Part shown: piece by piece, positions 53,347-62,012 of the stretch | Layout: each line of letters starts with the position of its first letter | Position numbering within the stretch: position 1 is the stretch's first letter | Assembly (NCBI GenBank): GCA_965237625.1 | Contig: CBDEGD010000031.1 | Span: 59,894-123,893 of the forward strand | DNA length: 64,000 nucleotides | From: JABDIP01 sp965237625 | GTDB lineage: Bacteria > Pseudomonadota > Alphaproteobacteria > DSM-16000 > Inquilinaceae | Direction of reading: 5' to 3' | Made by a program: the position numbers and the translations under genes | The notes under the pieces: generated by a model | What the model was told of the DNA's origin: nothing | Seen by the model: only the letters and a program-made list of their open reading frames with translations | Database searches by the model: none

Positions 53347-53479
53347 CTAGTGTCCCGATTCTGAAATTCGCAATAGCGAATTGCAGTATCAAAGGGACAC
53401 TGCCCGTTTGATTCTAGTGTCATTCAGCTTCCGAAATCCGGCACATGAAATGTGCCGAACTTCGATACCATGACACTAG
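53347..53479. repeat. 133-bp terminal-inverted-repeat element, copy 3
   Basis: The element starts CTAGTGTC and ends GACACTAG, with the same two-stem layout and length as the other copies. Its right terminal CTAG supplies the TAG stop codon of the small membrane protein gene at 53476-53811, so the insertion defines that gene's C-terminus. Confidence 0.85.
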
Positions 53480-53811
53480 GAATTGCGCATAGTGCCCATA
53501 GGATCGGACCCGGTATCCATTTCGGCGGAAGCGGGCGCGGCGGGTGCGGCGGGCGCATCGGCCGGCGCCTGCGCCTGCATGGTCGGTTCCTGCCTCGGAG
53601 CCGGCGCGGCCTCGGGGGATGATTCCTGGTCGGCACGCCAGCCCAGAAAGAACAGGCCGGCGCCAGCGGCAATTACGCCGCCCCGGATCGCCCAGCCGGT
53701 GGTCTCGCCCCACATGTCGACCCAGGATACGAGCCGGAAATCGTAGCCAAAGAAGCCTAGCACGATGGAACCGACACCAAAAAACAGGAGCATCGAACCG
53801 ATATTTTTCAT
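53476..53811 (-). CDS. Small membrane protein with Ala/Pro-rich tail
   Basis: This is a 111-residue protein with two membrane segments ('GSMLLFFGVGSIVLGFFG' and 'IRGGVIAAGAGLFFLGW') followed by a tail rich in Ala, Pro and Gln ('APADAPAAPAAPASAEMDTG') ending D-P-M-G-T-M-R-N-S. The Met at 53811 matches the paralogue's start and has GGAAAG before it. The stop codon lies in the end of a mobile repeat, so a longer ancestral C-terminus cannot be excluded. Function unknown. Confidence 0.65.
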   Translation of the reverse strand: MKNIGSMLLFFGVGSIVLGFFGYDFRLVSWVDMWGETTGWAIRGGVIAAGAGLFFLGWRADQESSPEAAPAPRQEPTMQAQAPADAPAAPAAPASAEMDTGSDPMGTMRNS

Positions 53812-54032
53812 GGTCTTTCCAATCTTCGGTGAAAGTCGGATTGCCGACTTGCCCAAGCCGGACGCCATGCAACACAACGCAGATAATTATTTCCGCGAAG
53901 TTAAATTATGTATTTTCTATTCTTGGTGGAGTCGCCCGTTGGACGTCCAAAGTCCTTTATTATCAATTGGATGTCTTAGAATGTGCCCACTTTTGCAGGC
54001 TGGATCCGCCGCAGGCCGGCCCGGGGCGGGGC

Positions 54033-54422
54033 TTAGTTCGAATCGCCGTAGAGGGTTTCAGGCGGCACGTCCACATCGGCGATGGTTTCCAACCGGCCAT
54101 CGCGCAGTGCGCGAAAAAAGCAGTTATGCCGGCCGGTGTGGCAGGCGACACCGGTTTGGTCGACCAGCAGCAGCAGCGTATCGCCGTCGCAATCGACCCG
54201 CAGTTCCACCAGCCGCTGAGTCTGCCCCGAGGTCTCACCCTTGCGCCATAGCAGCCCGCGAGAGCGTGACCAATAGCAGACCCGGCCGGTCACGACCGTT
54301 TCCTCGACAGCCTCTTGGTTCATCCAGGCCATCATGAGGATCTCGCCGGTATCGTGCTGTTGGGCGATCGCCGGGATCAGCCCGTTCTCGTCGAACCGTA
54401 GGGCGGCCCAAAGGGCGTCCAT
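54033..54422 (-). CDS. hisI: Phosphoribosyl-AMP cyclohydrolase
   Basis: This is a 129-residue enzyme for the third step of histidine synthesis, opening the adenine ring of PR-AMP. Motifs are 'IPAIAQQHDTGEILMMAWMN' followed by QEAVEET, 'GRVCYWSRSRGLLWRKGETS', 'VDCDGDTLLLLVDQTGVACH' and 'TGRHNCFF', with the conserved Asp and Cys residues for Mg2+ and Zn2+. It lacks the HisE half found fused in gammaproteobacteria, as is usual here. Its ATG overlaps the metC stop (TGATG), so the two are co-transcribed. Confidence 0.93.
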   Translation of the reverse strand: MDALWAALRFDENGLIPAIAQQHDTGEILMMAWMNQEAVEETVVTGRVCYWSRSRGLLWRKGETSGQTQRLVELRVDCDGDTLLLLVDQTGVACHTGRHNCFFRALRDGRLETIADVDVPPETLYGDSN

Positions 54423-55624
54423 CAGGATGCCTTCGCGGCGGCATTCAACCGCTCGAAGCCGCTCGCCAAATCGTCGATCAGATCCTGCGGGTCTTCGAGC
54501 CCGACATGCAGGCGGATCAACGGCCCCGGTTCCGTCCATTCGGTGGCCGTGCGCAGCTTGGTCAGATTTGCCGGAACAATGAGGCTCTCGAAGCCGCCCC
54601 AGCTTGATCCAAGGCCGAACAACTCCATGCCGTCGATCATGGCTTCCAGGGCGGTACGAGAGCATGGTTTCAACACAACCCCGAACAACCCGCTAGCTCC
54701 GGTGAAGTCGCGCTTCCAGAGTGCGTGGCCGGGATCGTCCTTCAGCGCTGGATAAAGGATGCGGTCCACCTCGGATCGTGTCTGGAGCCATTCGATCACC
54801 GTGTGGGCGTTTTGTTGGTGCTGTCGCAGGCGGACCGGCATGCTGCGAAGACCGCGGAGCCCGAGATAGGCATCGTCCGGCGCGACCCCGTGTCCGAGTT
54901 CGTCGATCTGTTTCCGGACTTGAAGGAAGGTGTCCTTGTCACGGCACACGATAACGCCGAGCAAGGCATCGGAGTGACCCACGATATACTTCGTGGCCGC
55001 GTGAACCGACACATCGACTCCATGTGCGAACGGCTTGAAATAGAGCGGCGTCGCCCAAGTGTTGTCGATGATCGTCGCAACGCCGCGCTCACGCGCGACC
55101 GCGGTGATCGCCGGGATATCTTGAACCTCGAAGGTCATGGATCCTGGGGACTCCATGAAAACCAGGCGGGTATTCGGGCGGACGAGGTCGGCAATTCCGG
55201 CGCCGATGAGCGGATCGTAGTAGGTCGTCTCGATACCGTAGCGGGTCAACGTCCCGTTGCAGAAATCTCGGGATGGCTCATAGACGTTGTCGACCATCAA
55301 CAGGTGATCGCCGGACTTCAGGAAGGCCATCATTGCCGCTGTCACCGCCGCCAGTCCCGAGGTCACGGCAATTGCGTCATAACCCCCTTCCAGGTCGGAG
55401 ACAGCGGTCTCGAGCGCCTGAGATGTCGGCGTCCGGCGGAGGCCGTAGGTGAACACGTCCTTTTCGAACTTTCGTCCGTATTGCTGCCGGCGCTCTTCCA
55501 TCGATTTGAACAGGATCGTCGAGGCGTGATAGACGGGCGGATTGACGATGCCGTGATTGTCCCAGGGCTTGAGCCCGGCATGGGTTGCCACCGTCTCGGG
55601 GCGGTGTTTCTTGCTGTCGGTCAT
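54422..55624 (-). CDS. metC: Cystathionine beta-lyase
   Basis: This is a 400-residue PLP enzyme of the Cys/Met metabolism family. The opening 'ETVATHAGLKPWDNHGIVNP' then PVYHAST, the cofactor Lys in 'SVHAATKYIVGHSDALLG', 'DNTWATPLYFKPFAHGVDVS', and the C-terminal 'LIRLHVGLEDPQDLIDDL' fit MetC of the proteobacterial type. It converts cystathionine to homocysteine, pyruvate and ammonia. It is divergent from aapJ and followed by hisI. Confidence 0.9.
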   Translation of the reverse strand: MTDSKKHRPETVATHAGLKPWDNHGIVNPPVYHASTILFKSMEERRQQYGRKFEKDVFTYGLRRTPTSQALETAVSDLEGGYDAIAVTSGLAAVTAAMMAFLKSGDHLLMVDNVYEPSRDFCNGTLTRYGIETTYYDPLIGAGIADLVRPNTRLVFMESPGSMTFEVQDIPAITAVARERGVATIIDNTWATPLYFKPFAHGVDVSVHAATKYIVGHSDALLGVIVCRDKDTFLQVRKQIDELGHGVAPDDAYLGLRGLRSMPVRLRQHQQNAHTVIEWLQTRSEVDRILYPALKDDPGHALWKRDFTGASGLFGVVLKPCSRTALEAMIDGMELFGLGSSWGGFESLIVPANLTKLRTATEWTEPGPLIRLHVGLEDPQDLIDDLASGFERLNAAAKAS

Positions 55625-55901
55625 CTGCGCTGGCTGTCCTGGACATCTGTGTTGGCGGGCGAGGGCGGCATATTTGGCGTCGACGAGCCACCGGTCAAAC
55701 TCTTATTAAACAAATTACGAGGTCGTTTTGAGCGAATTTTCGGCGGAAAGCCGCCTGCTTAATCGGTTTACTGAATCCATTGGCGCAAATTGTCCCGAAC
55801 CTATCGCTTCAGTTTTGGGTCAAATTCTTGCTACAAGAGTCCGAATGGGGTGGTTCGTGCCCCAGGAGGCTTACACTGAACAATGAATAGGGACGGGATC
55901 A

Positions 55902-56927
55902 ATGAATCTCAAACACGTTCTCGCTGCCGGCGCGATGGTCACTATGGCCGGTGCCGCTCTTCCGGCTTTTGCTGGCGCTACCCTGGACGCCATCACCGAC
56001 CGGGGCACATTATTGTGCGGCGTCAGCACCGGACTGGCCGGGTTCTCTAGCCCGGATAGCGCGGGTAACTGGACCGGGTTGGATGTGGATGTCTGCAAGG
56101 CGGTTGCCGCCGCCGTGCTCGGCGACGCCGACAAGATCCAGTTCACGCCGCTGACCGCGCAGCAACGTTTCACGGCGCTGCAATCCGGCGAAGTCGACAT
56201 CCTGTCGCGTAACACGACATGGACCTTGACCCGCGACACGTCACTCGGCCTGAACTTCGCCGGCGTGACCTTCTATGACGGTCAGGGCTTCATGGTGCCG
56301 AAGGGTCTCGGCGTTACCAGCGCCCTGGAGCTTGACGGCGCGGCTGTCTGTGTCCAGCCGGGCACGACGACCGAGCTGAACCTCTCCGATTTCTTCCGCG
56401 CCAACAGCATGTCTTTCGAGCCGGTAGTGATCGAGAGCCTGGATGAGGTCAATGCGGCCTACTTTGCCGGCCGTTGCGACGTCTACACGACGGATGCATC
56501 CGGTTTGGCATCGATCCGCTCGTCGGTGGCGCCGAACCCGGATGATCACCTGATCCTCCCGGAGATCATCTCCAAGGAGCCGCTGGGCCCGGTGGTCCGT
56601 CATGGCGACGATGAGTGGCTGGACGTGGTCAAGTGGACCATTTACGCGCTGATCGAGGCCGAGGAAAAAGGCATCTCCTCGGACAATGTCGACTCGATGC
56701 TCAACAGCAACGACCCCACCGTGCAGCGCCTTCTGGGCACCACTGCCGGCATGGGCGAGGCGCTTGGGCTGCCTGAAGAGTGGGCCTACAACGCCATCAG
56801 GCAGATCGGCAACTACGGCGAGATCTTCGACCGCAATGTCGGGCCGAGCACCTCGCTCCGCCTGGAGCGCGGGGTCAATGATCTCTGGTCGCGTGGCGGG
56901 CTGATGTACGCCATGCCGGCGCGCTAA
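55902..56927 (+). CDS. aapJ: General L-amino acid binding protein
   Basis: This is a 341-residue periplasmic receptor with a signal peptide ('MNLKHVLAAGAMVTMAGAAL' then PAFAGA). 'RGTLLCGVSTGLAGFSSPDS', 'GLDVDVCKAVAAAVLGDADK' and 'DILSRNTTWTLTRDTSLGLN' are typical of AapJ/BztA. It binds a broad range of L-amino acids for the AapQMP transporter encoded next. A strong stem-loop follows its stop, as often seen where the receptor must exceed the membrane parts. Confidence 0.93.
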   Translation: MNLKHVLAAGAMVTMAGAALPAFAGATLDAITDRGTLLCGVSTGLAGFSSPDSAGNWTGLDVDVCKAVAAAVLGDADKIQFTPLTAQQRFTALQSGEVDILSRNTTWTLTRDTSLGLNFAGVTFYDGQGFMVPKGLGVTSALELDGAAVCVQPGTTTELNLSDFFRANSMSFEPVVIESLDEVNAAYFAGRCDVYTTDASGLASIRSSVAPNPDDHLILPEIISKEPLGPVVRHGDDEWLDVVKWTIYALIEAEEKGISSDNVDSMLNSNDPTVQRLLGTTAGMGEALGLPEEWAYNAIRQIGNYGEIFDRNVGPSTSLRLERGVNDLWSRGGLMYAMPAR

Positions 56928-56939
56928 CGCATTGGCAAG

Positions 56940-56979
56940 ACCGCCGCTTCCGAAGTCGGAAGCGGCGGTTTTCGCTTTA
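56940..56979 (+). terminator. Stem-loop between aapJ and aapQ
   Basis: A perfect 13-bp stem (ACCGCCGCTTCCG with CGGAAGCGGCGGT) and a 4-base loop is followed by TTTCGCTTT. It looks like a partial terminator that stops most transcripts after aapJ while allowing some read-through to aapQMP. Confidence 0.8.
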
Positions 56980-57037
56980 CCCGGGGACCGTGCCGCTCGT
57001 AGAGCCGTTGCCCGATGCCGGGATGCGAGGCGGACCC

Positions 57038-58225
57038 ATGGCAGTCGATACACAAGACTTAGGCGATGTCGGTCGGACGTCGCTCATCAACGACCCGCGC
57101 GTTCGCGCGGTCATCTATCAGATCCTGATCGCCGGCGGAGTCGTGCTGATCGGCTGGTATCTGATCTCCAATACTATGGAAAATCTGGCAAAGCAGAATA
57201 TCGCCGGCGGGTTCGGCTTTCTGCAGCGTGAAGCCGGCTTTGAGATCGCCGAAGGCCTGATCTCCTACAGCGCGGCGGACACCTATGGCCGCGCCTTCCT
57301 GGTCGGCCTGCTGAACACGGTGAAGGTGGCCACCATCGGCATCGTGGTGGCGACGATCATCGGCACTCTTGTCGGTGTCGCGCGGCTGTCCTCGAACTGG
57401 CTGGTGGCGAAGCTCGCAACCGTTTACGTGGAAGGGCTGCGCAACATCCCGTTGCTGCTGCAACTTGCCTTCTGGTATGCGCTGCTGACCGAGGGACTGC
57501 CTCGTCCGAAGCAGGCCATCATACCCTTCGACGGCATGGTGCTGAGCAATCGCGGACTGATGTTCGCGATACCGGCCGAGCACCCGGTCTTCACCTATGT
57601 CTGGATCGCCTTGGCTGTAGCCATTGTCGCCACGATATTGCTCAGCCGCTGGGCGTCGGCGCGGCAGGCCCGGACCGGGCAGATATTCCCGATCCTGCCG
57701 GTCGGCGCCGCGATGATTGTCGGCCTGCCCCTGCTGGCGTGGCTGCTCGGCGGCGCGCCGACGGAGATGGATGCGCCGGTCCTGCGCGGGTTCAACTTCC
57801 AGGGCGGGATTAACTTCAGCCCCGAGTTCTCGGCCCTGCTGTTCGGCTTGTCCTTGTACACCGCCTCCTTTGTCGCGGAGATCGTGCGCGGCGGCATCCT
57901 GGCGGTGCCCAATGGCCAGACCGAGGCGGCCGAGGCGCTTGGATTGAAGCGCGGGCGTATCTTGAGTCTTGTGGTGCTGCCACAGGCTCTGCGGATCATT
58001 ATTCCGCCGGCCACCAGCCAGTACCTCAACCTCACGAAGAACAGTTCCCTGGCGATCGTCATCGGATACCCGGATCTGGTGTCGGTCGGCAATACGACGA
58101 TGAACCAGACCGGGCAGGCGATCGAGGCGATCTCCATTTTCATGGCGGTCTACCTCTTCTTCAGCCTGGCCATTTCGTTCTTCATGAATTGGTACAACAA
58201 GAAAATCGCGTTGGTGGAGCGCTGA
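57038..58225 (+). CDS. aapQ: Amino acid ABC transporter permease AapQ
   Basis: This is a 395-residue permease. After a first helix ('AVIYQILIAGGVVLIGWYLI') it has a large loop and a HisMQ-type domain: 'TYGRAFLVGLLNTVKVATIG', 'YVEGLRNIPLLLQLAFWYAL' (N-terminal part of the split domain) and 'NGQTEAAEALGLKRGRILSL' with 'QALRIIIPPATSQYLNLTKN' (EAA loop). The Met at 57038 is used because the sequence from there matches the family start; upstream codons run into the terminator. Confidence 0.9.
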   Translation: MAVDTQDLGDVGRTSLINDPRVRAVIYQILIAGGVVLIGWYLISNTMENLAKQNIAGGFGFLQREAGFEIAEGLISYSAADTYGRAFLVGLLNTVKVATIGIVVATIIGTLVGVARLSSNWLVAKLATVYVEGLRNIPLLLQLAFWYALLTEGLPRPKQAIIPFDGMVLSNRGLMFAIPAEHPVFTYVWIALAVAIVATILLSRWASARQARTGQIFPILPVGAAMIVGLPLLAWLLGGAPTEMDAPVLRGFNFQGGINFSPEFSALLFGLSLYTASFVAEIVRGGILAVPNGQTEAAEALGLKRGRILSLVVLPQALRIIIPPATSQYLNLTKNSSLAIVIGYPDLVSVGNTTMNQTGQAIEAISIFMAVYLFFSLAISFFMNWYNKKIALVER

Positions 58226-58227
58226 TC

Positions 58228-59331
58228 ATGGCGGAACAGATGCACACCCCGGCGGCTGCGGAAGCCGCCCCGCCCGCCCTGAGCCACGGCATGCTCGGAT
58301 GGCTGCGCGCCAATTTATTCAACACCTGGTTCAACTCGATCGTCACCGTTTTGATCCTCTGGATGCTGATCCAGGTCATTCCGGCCCTGATCGACTGGGC
58401 GTTCCTGAGCGCCACCTGGGGCGCCGCGGATTCGGACACCTGCCGCGCCGGAAGCGGCGCCTGCTGGTCGTTCATCGTCGAAAAGCATCGCTTCATCCTG
58501 TTCGGGTTCTATCCCATCGACGAACACTGGCGGCCGGTCCTCGCGGTGGCCCTGTTCGTGTCGATGATCGTCGTGAGCTGTAACCGGGCCTACTGGAAGC
58601 CCTGGCTGGCGATCGCCTGGCTTGCTTTGGTGACGGTGGTCGCGATCCTGATGTGGGGTGGCATCCTCGGCTTGACCTATGTGCCGGACACCAATTGGGG
58701 CGGTCTGCCGCTGACCCTGGGGCTCTCGGCGATCGGTCTGGTGGCGGCGTTCCCGCTATCCATTCTGCTGGCGCTGGGACGGCGCTCGGACATGCCGGTG
58801 GCCCGCTCGTTGAGCGTGGTGTTCATCGAGTTCGTCCGCGGCGTGCCGCTGATCACCGTGCTGGTGATGGCCTCGGTCATGTTCCCCCTGTTCCTGCCCA
58901 CCGGGGTGACCTTCGACAAGCTGCTGCGGGCGCAGATCGCCATGGTCCTGTTCTCCGCCGCCTATCTGGCCGAGGTCGTTCGCGGCGGGCTGCAGGCGAT
59001 CCCGACCGGCCAGTACGAGGCGGCCGACAGCCTGGGGCTCGGATATTGGGCCAAGATGCGGCTGATCATCCTGCCGCAGGCCTTGAAGATATCGATCCCG
59101 CCGATCGTCAATACATTCATCGGCTTCTTCAAGGACACGTCGCTGGTGATCGTGATCGGGCTGCTCGATCTGCTGGGCACGTCCAAGGGCGCGCTGACCG
59201 ACGCGGACTGGCGCGGGTTCTACAAGGAATCCTACCTGTTCATCGCCATCATCTATTTCTGCTTCTGCTTCTTCATGTCGCGGTATTCGCAGCATCTGGA
59301 GCGGACGCTAGACACCAGCCATCGCCGGTAG
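58228..59331 (+). CDS. aapM: Amino acid ABC transporter permease AapM
   Basis: This is a 367-residue permease pairing with AapQ. Conserved parts are 'LFNTWFNSIVTVLILWMLIQ', 'WGGLPLTLGLSAIGLVAAFP', 'FIEFVRGVPLITVLVMASVM' and the EAA loop 'TGQYEAADSLGLGYWAKMRL' with 'QALKISIPPIVNTFIGFFKD'. The start is two bases after the aapQ stop. Confidence 0.9.
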   Translation: MAEQMHTPAAAEAAPPALSHGMLGWLRANLFNTWFNSIVTVLILWMLIQVIPALIDWAFLSATWGAADSDTCRAGSGACWSFIVEKHRFILFGFYPIDEHWRPVLAVALFVSMIVVSCNRAYWKPWLAIAWLALVTVVAILMWGGILGLTYVPDTNWGGLPLTLGLSAIGLVAAFPLSILLALGRRSDMPVARSLSVVFIEFVRGVPLITVLVMASVMFPLFLPTGVTFDKLLRAQIAMVLFSAAYLAEVVRGGLQAIPTGQYEAADSLGLGYWAKMRLIILPQALKISIPPIVNTFIGFFKDTSLVIVIGLLDLLGTSKGALTDADWRGFYKESYLFIAIIYFCFCFFMSRYSQHLERTLDTSHRR

Positions 59332-59349
59332 CCGGAAGGGTCCCCAAGA

Positions 59350-60120
59350 ATGACCGATGCAAACGTCGCGACCACGACCGCGGAAGACCCCGCGATCCAC
59401 ATCCAGTCCATGCACAAATGGTATGGCGATTTCCATGTGCTGAAGGACATCAACCTTGCCGTGGACAAGGGCGAGGTGCTGGTGATCTGCGGGCCGTCCG
59501 GCTCGGGCAAGTCCACCATGATCCGGTGTATCAACCGGCTGGAGGAGTATCAGAAGGGGCTGATCACCGTCGACGGGATCGCCCTCAACCACGATGTGAA
59601 GAACATCGACGCCATCCGCCGCGAGGTCGGCATGGTGTTCCAGAGCTTCAACCTGTTCCCGCATCTGACCGTGCTGCAGAACCTGACCCTGGCGCCGATC
59701 TGGGTGCGCAAGACGCCCAAGAAGGAGGCCGAGGAAACCGCCATGTACTTCCTGGAGCGGGTCAAGATCCCCGAGCAGGCGGACAAATATCCGGGGCAGC
59801 TCTCCGGCGGCCAGCAGCAGCGCGTGGCGATCGCCCGCAGCCTGTGCATGCGCCCGAAGATCATGCTGTTCGACGAGCCGACATCGGCGCTGGATCCGGA
59901 GATGATCAAGGAAGTGCTCGACACCATGATCGAGCTGGCGCGGGAAGGCATGACCATGCTCTGCGTCACACATGAGATGGGCTTCGCGCGCACCGTGGCC
60001 AACCGGGTGCTGTTCATGGATGGCGGCGAGATCATCGAGCAGAACGAGCCGGAGGAGTTCTTCCTCAACCCGCAATCGGAACGCACCAAGCTGTTCCTGA
60101 GCCAGATCCTGTCGCATTAG
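59350..60120 (+). CDS. aapP: Amino acid ABC transporter ATPase AapP
   Basis: This is a 256-residue GlnQ/AapP-type ATPase with Walker A 'CGPSGSGKSTMIRCINRLEE', signature 'LSGGQQQRVAIARSLCMRPK', Walker B 'IMLFDEPTSALDPEM' and H-loop 'MLCVTHEMGFARTVANRVLF'. It energises uptake through AapQM. Last gene of aapJQMP, convergent with the M24 gene. Confidence 0.95.
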   Translation: MTDANVATTTAEDPAIHIQSMHKWYGDFHVLKDINLAVDKGEVLVICGPSGSGKSTMIRCINRLEEYQKGLITVDGIALNHDVKNIDAIRREVGMVFQSFNLFPHLTVLQNLTLAPIWVRKTPKKEAEETAMYFLERVKIPEQADKYPGQLSGGQQQRVAIARSLCMRPKIMLFDEPTSALDPEMIKEVLDTMIELAREGMTMLCVTHEMGFARTVANRVLFMDGGEIIEQNEPEEFFLNPQSERTKLFLSQILSH

Positions 60121-60150
60121 GGCGCGCGGACGGCTCAGGGCCGCATGGCG

Positions 60151-61409
60151 TTACCTCGTCAGCAGACTTTCCTCAAATGGGAAGTTCGACAGCAGTTCAA
60201 CGCCTGATTCGGTGATCATGACCTGCTGTTCCAGCTTCACGCCCTCGCGACCGTTCTCCTCGCCGATATAGCTTTCCACGCATAGCGTCATGCCAGGCTC
60301 GATGACGCCGTCATAACCGGCCTCGGGAAAATCCTTGCGGTGATAGAGATAAGGGTATTCGCCGGTCATGCCGCATCCATGGGCCGACAGGTAATAGCGG
60401 TTCGCCAAATAGCGCTCGGGGATGGCCCAGGCCAGCTCGGAATACTCCCGGAAGCCGAGGCCGGGCGCAATAACCGCCGTATTGTGGTGGATCTGGTCGT
60501 GGGCGGCCCGGTAGAGCGCCCTCTGGCCGTCCGTGGGCGTGTCCGGGCCGGCGTGAAAGGTGCGGGAGAAATCGCTGTAATAGCCGTGGCAGCCGACCAC
60601 GTCGGTGTCCAGCGCAATCAGCTCGTTGTGGCCGATCACCCGGCCGCCGCATTCCTGGAACCACGGATTGGTCCATGGGCCGGAATTCAGCAGCCGGGTC
60701 TCGACATAATCGCCGCCCTGGGCAATGACCGCCTGGTGCAGCACCGACCACAGCTCAGCCTCGGTAACACCCGGCCGGATCGCGGCGCGCAGGCGACCGA
60801 CGGCAATTTCCGTTGCCGCGAGGGATTGCCGAATGCAGGCGATCTCCCCCGGTGATTTGATCGCGCGCGCCCTCTCCACCGGCTCTTGGGCGTCGACCAG
60901 GCGGAAGCTTCGGCGGCCAGCGTCGCGGTTGCGCCGGCATTGACCCGCTCAATCCCAATTCTGGCATCCGTGCCGCAGAATTCGCGCAGGATGGCGGCGG
61001 TTTCCCGCGCCCATTGCCGTTCCCGGTCGGCGATACCCGGGCCGGCGGCCACGAAGCTGGCGGTGATGGCGGGCCGCACTTCGTCGATGGTATCCAGCCC
61101 GTCCGCCAGATGCATGCAGCCGGCAAACTCGAACAGGATTGCCGGGCCTTCGACCGGCAGCAGCAGGTAGCGCGACGGATTGCGCTGGCTGAACACCTGC
61201 ATGTTCCGGGACCCGGTGGCGTAGCGGATATTCACCGGATCGAAGAGCAGGCAGGCGGAGATGTCGCGCCCGGCCATCTCGGCGCGCACCCGGTCCAGCC
61301 GGTAGCGCCGGACTGCGTCCAGGTCGATGCCTTCCGGCTCCTCGCAGCGATCGAGCAGGCGAAGATCGGCGAGGCCGGCACGCTCACCATGCCAGTCCAG
61401 GGTCGTCAT
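60151..61409 (-). pseudogene. DddP-like M24 family protein, one frameshift
   Basis: The frames 61409 to about 60905 and about 60905 to 60151 join into a 419-residue M24B 'pita-bread' protein. The N-terminal part has 'RLDRVRAEMAGRDISACLLF' then DPVNIRYATGSRNMQ. The C-terminal domain has 'ETRLLNSGPWTNPWFQECGG' and the metal ligands in 'ALDTDVVGCHGYYSDFSRTF' (three Asp), 'SAHGCGMTGEYPY' (His), 'EPGMTLCVESYIGEENGREG' and 'KLEQQVMITESG' (two Glu). The wording of these blocks is closer to the DMSP lyase DddP than to proline dipeptidases. One missing base near 60905 causes the break. Its ATG overlaps the GNAT stop (ATGA). Sequencing error or real loss cannot be told apart. Confidence 0.72.
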
Positions 61410-62005
61410 GCGGTGCCCATAGGATGCTGCGGCGCCGCCGATTTGGGGATCAGGCCGAGCGACCGTGGGTCTTCCCGCGAGACCTCCTTCTGGGCGAAAG
61501 GCCTGAACCCTGCCCATTGGTAAAGGGTGAGGGCGCGCGGGTGATCGAGGGTGCAGGTCTCCACGACCAGCCGCCCAGGGCTGTCGGCCCAGGCGCGCTC
61601 GACCGCCGCCTGCAGCAGGTAGCGTCCGAGGCCCTGCCCGAAGAATTCCGGAATCAGGCCGAAATAGGCGAGTTCGCTGGTACCGTCATCGCCGCGGAAC
61701 AGCTCGGCGAAACCCGCCGGCACGCCGGCCCGGTGCAGCACCAGCACCGTGTCGCGCGGATCGTGGATGATCGCCTTGAGCATGGTGTCGGTCAGCTCGC
61801 GACGGTCGCCCCAAAGCGATTCTTCTCCCACGGTATTGTAGAGGTAGCGGTAGAATGAGACGGTCGGTTTCTCGGCCTCCAGCAATGCCACTTTCGACAG
61901 TGGCATCGGCACCGGGCGATGGGATGGCGCCGCCGTCATCTCAAGATAGGTGACCGTTACCCTGAGTTTGCTGATGGCGGCCTTTTTCGCCGGTTTTTTC
62001 GCCAT
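61406..62005 (-). CDS. GNAT family acetyltransferase
   Basis: This is a 199-residue protein with a GNAT fold: 'YFGLIPEFFGQGLGRYLLQA' contains the acetyl-CoA binding Q-x-x-G-x-G/L pattern (G-Q-G-L-G-R-Y-L), followed by 'RLVVETCTLDHPRALTLYQW' then AGFRPF. Start 62005 gives a Lys-rich N-terminus. It overlaps the M24 gene by 4 bases and begins 7 bases after the sulfurtransferase stop, so all three are probably one operon. Substrate unknown. Confidence 0.88.
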   Translation of the reverse strand: MAKKPAKKAAISKLRVTVTYLEMTAAPSHRPVPMPLSKVALLEAEKPTVSFYRYLYNTVGEESLWGDRRELTDTMLKAIIHDPRDTVLVLHRAGVPAGFAELFRGDDGTSELAYFGLIPEFFGQGLGRYLLQAAVERAWADSPGRLVVETCTLDHPRALTLYQWAGFRPFAQKEVSREDPRSLGLIPKSAAPQHPMGTA

Positions 62006-62012
62006 GGCGCAG

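Noticed and set aside
58653..59975. 440-codon plus-strand frame spanning aapM and aapP
   Set aside because: Out of frame with two well-defined genes, and its translation has no recognisable fold.
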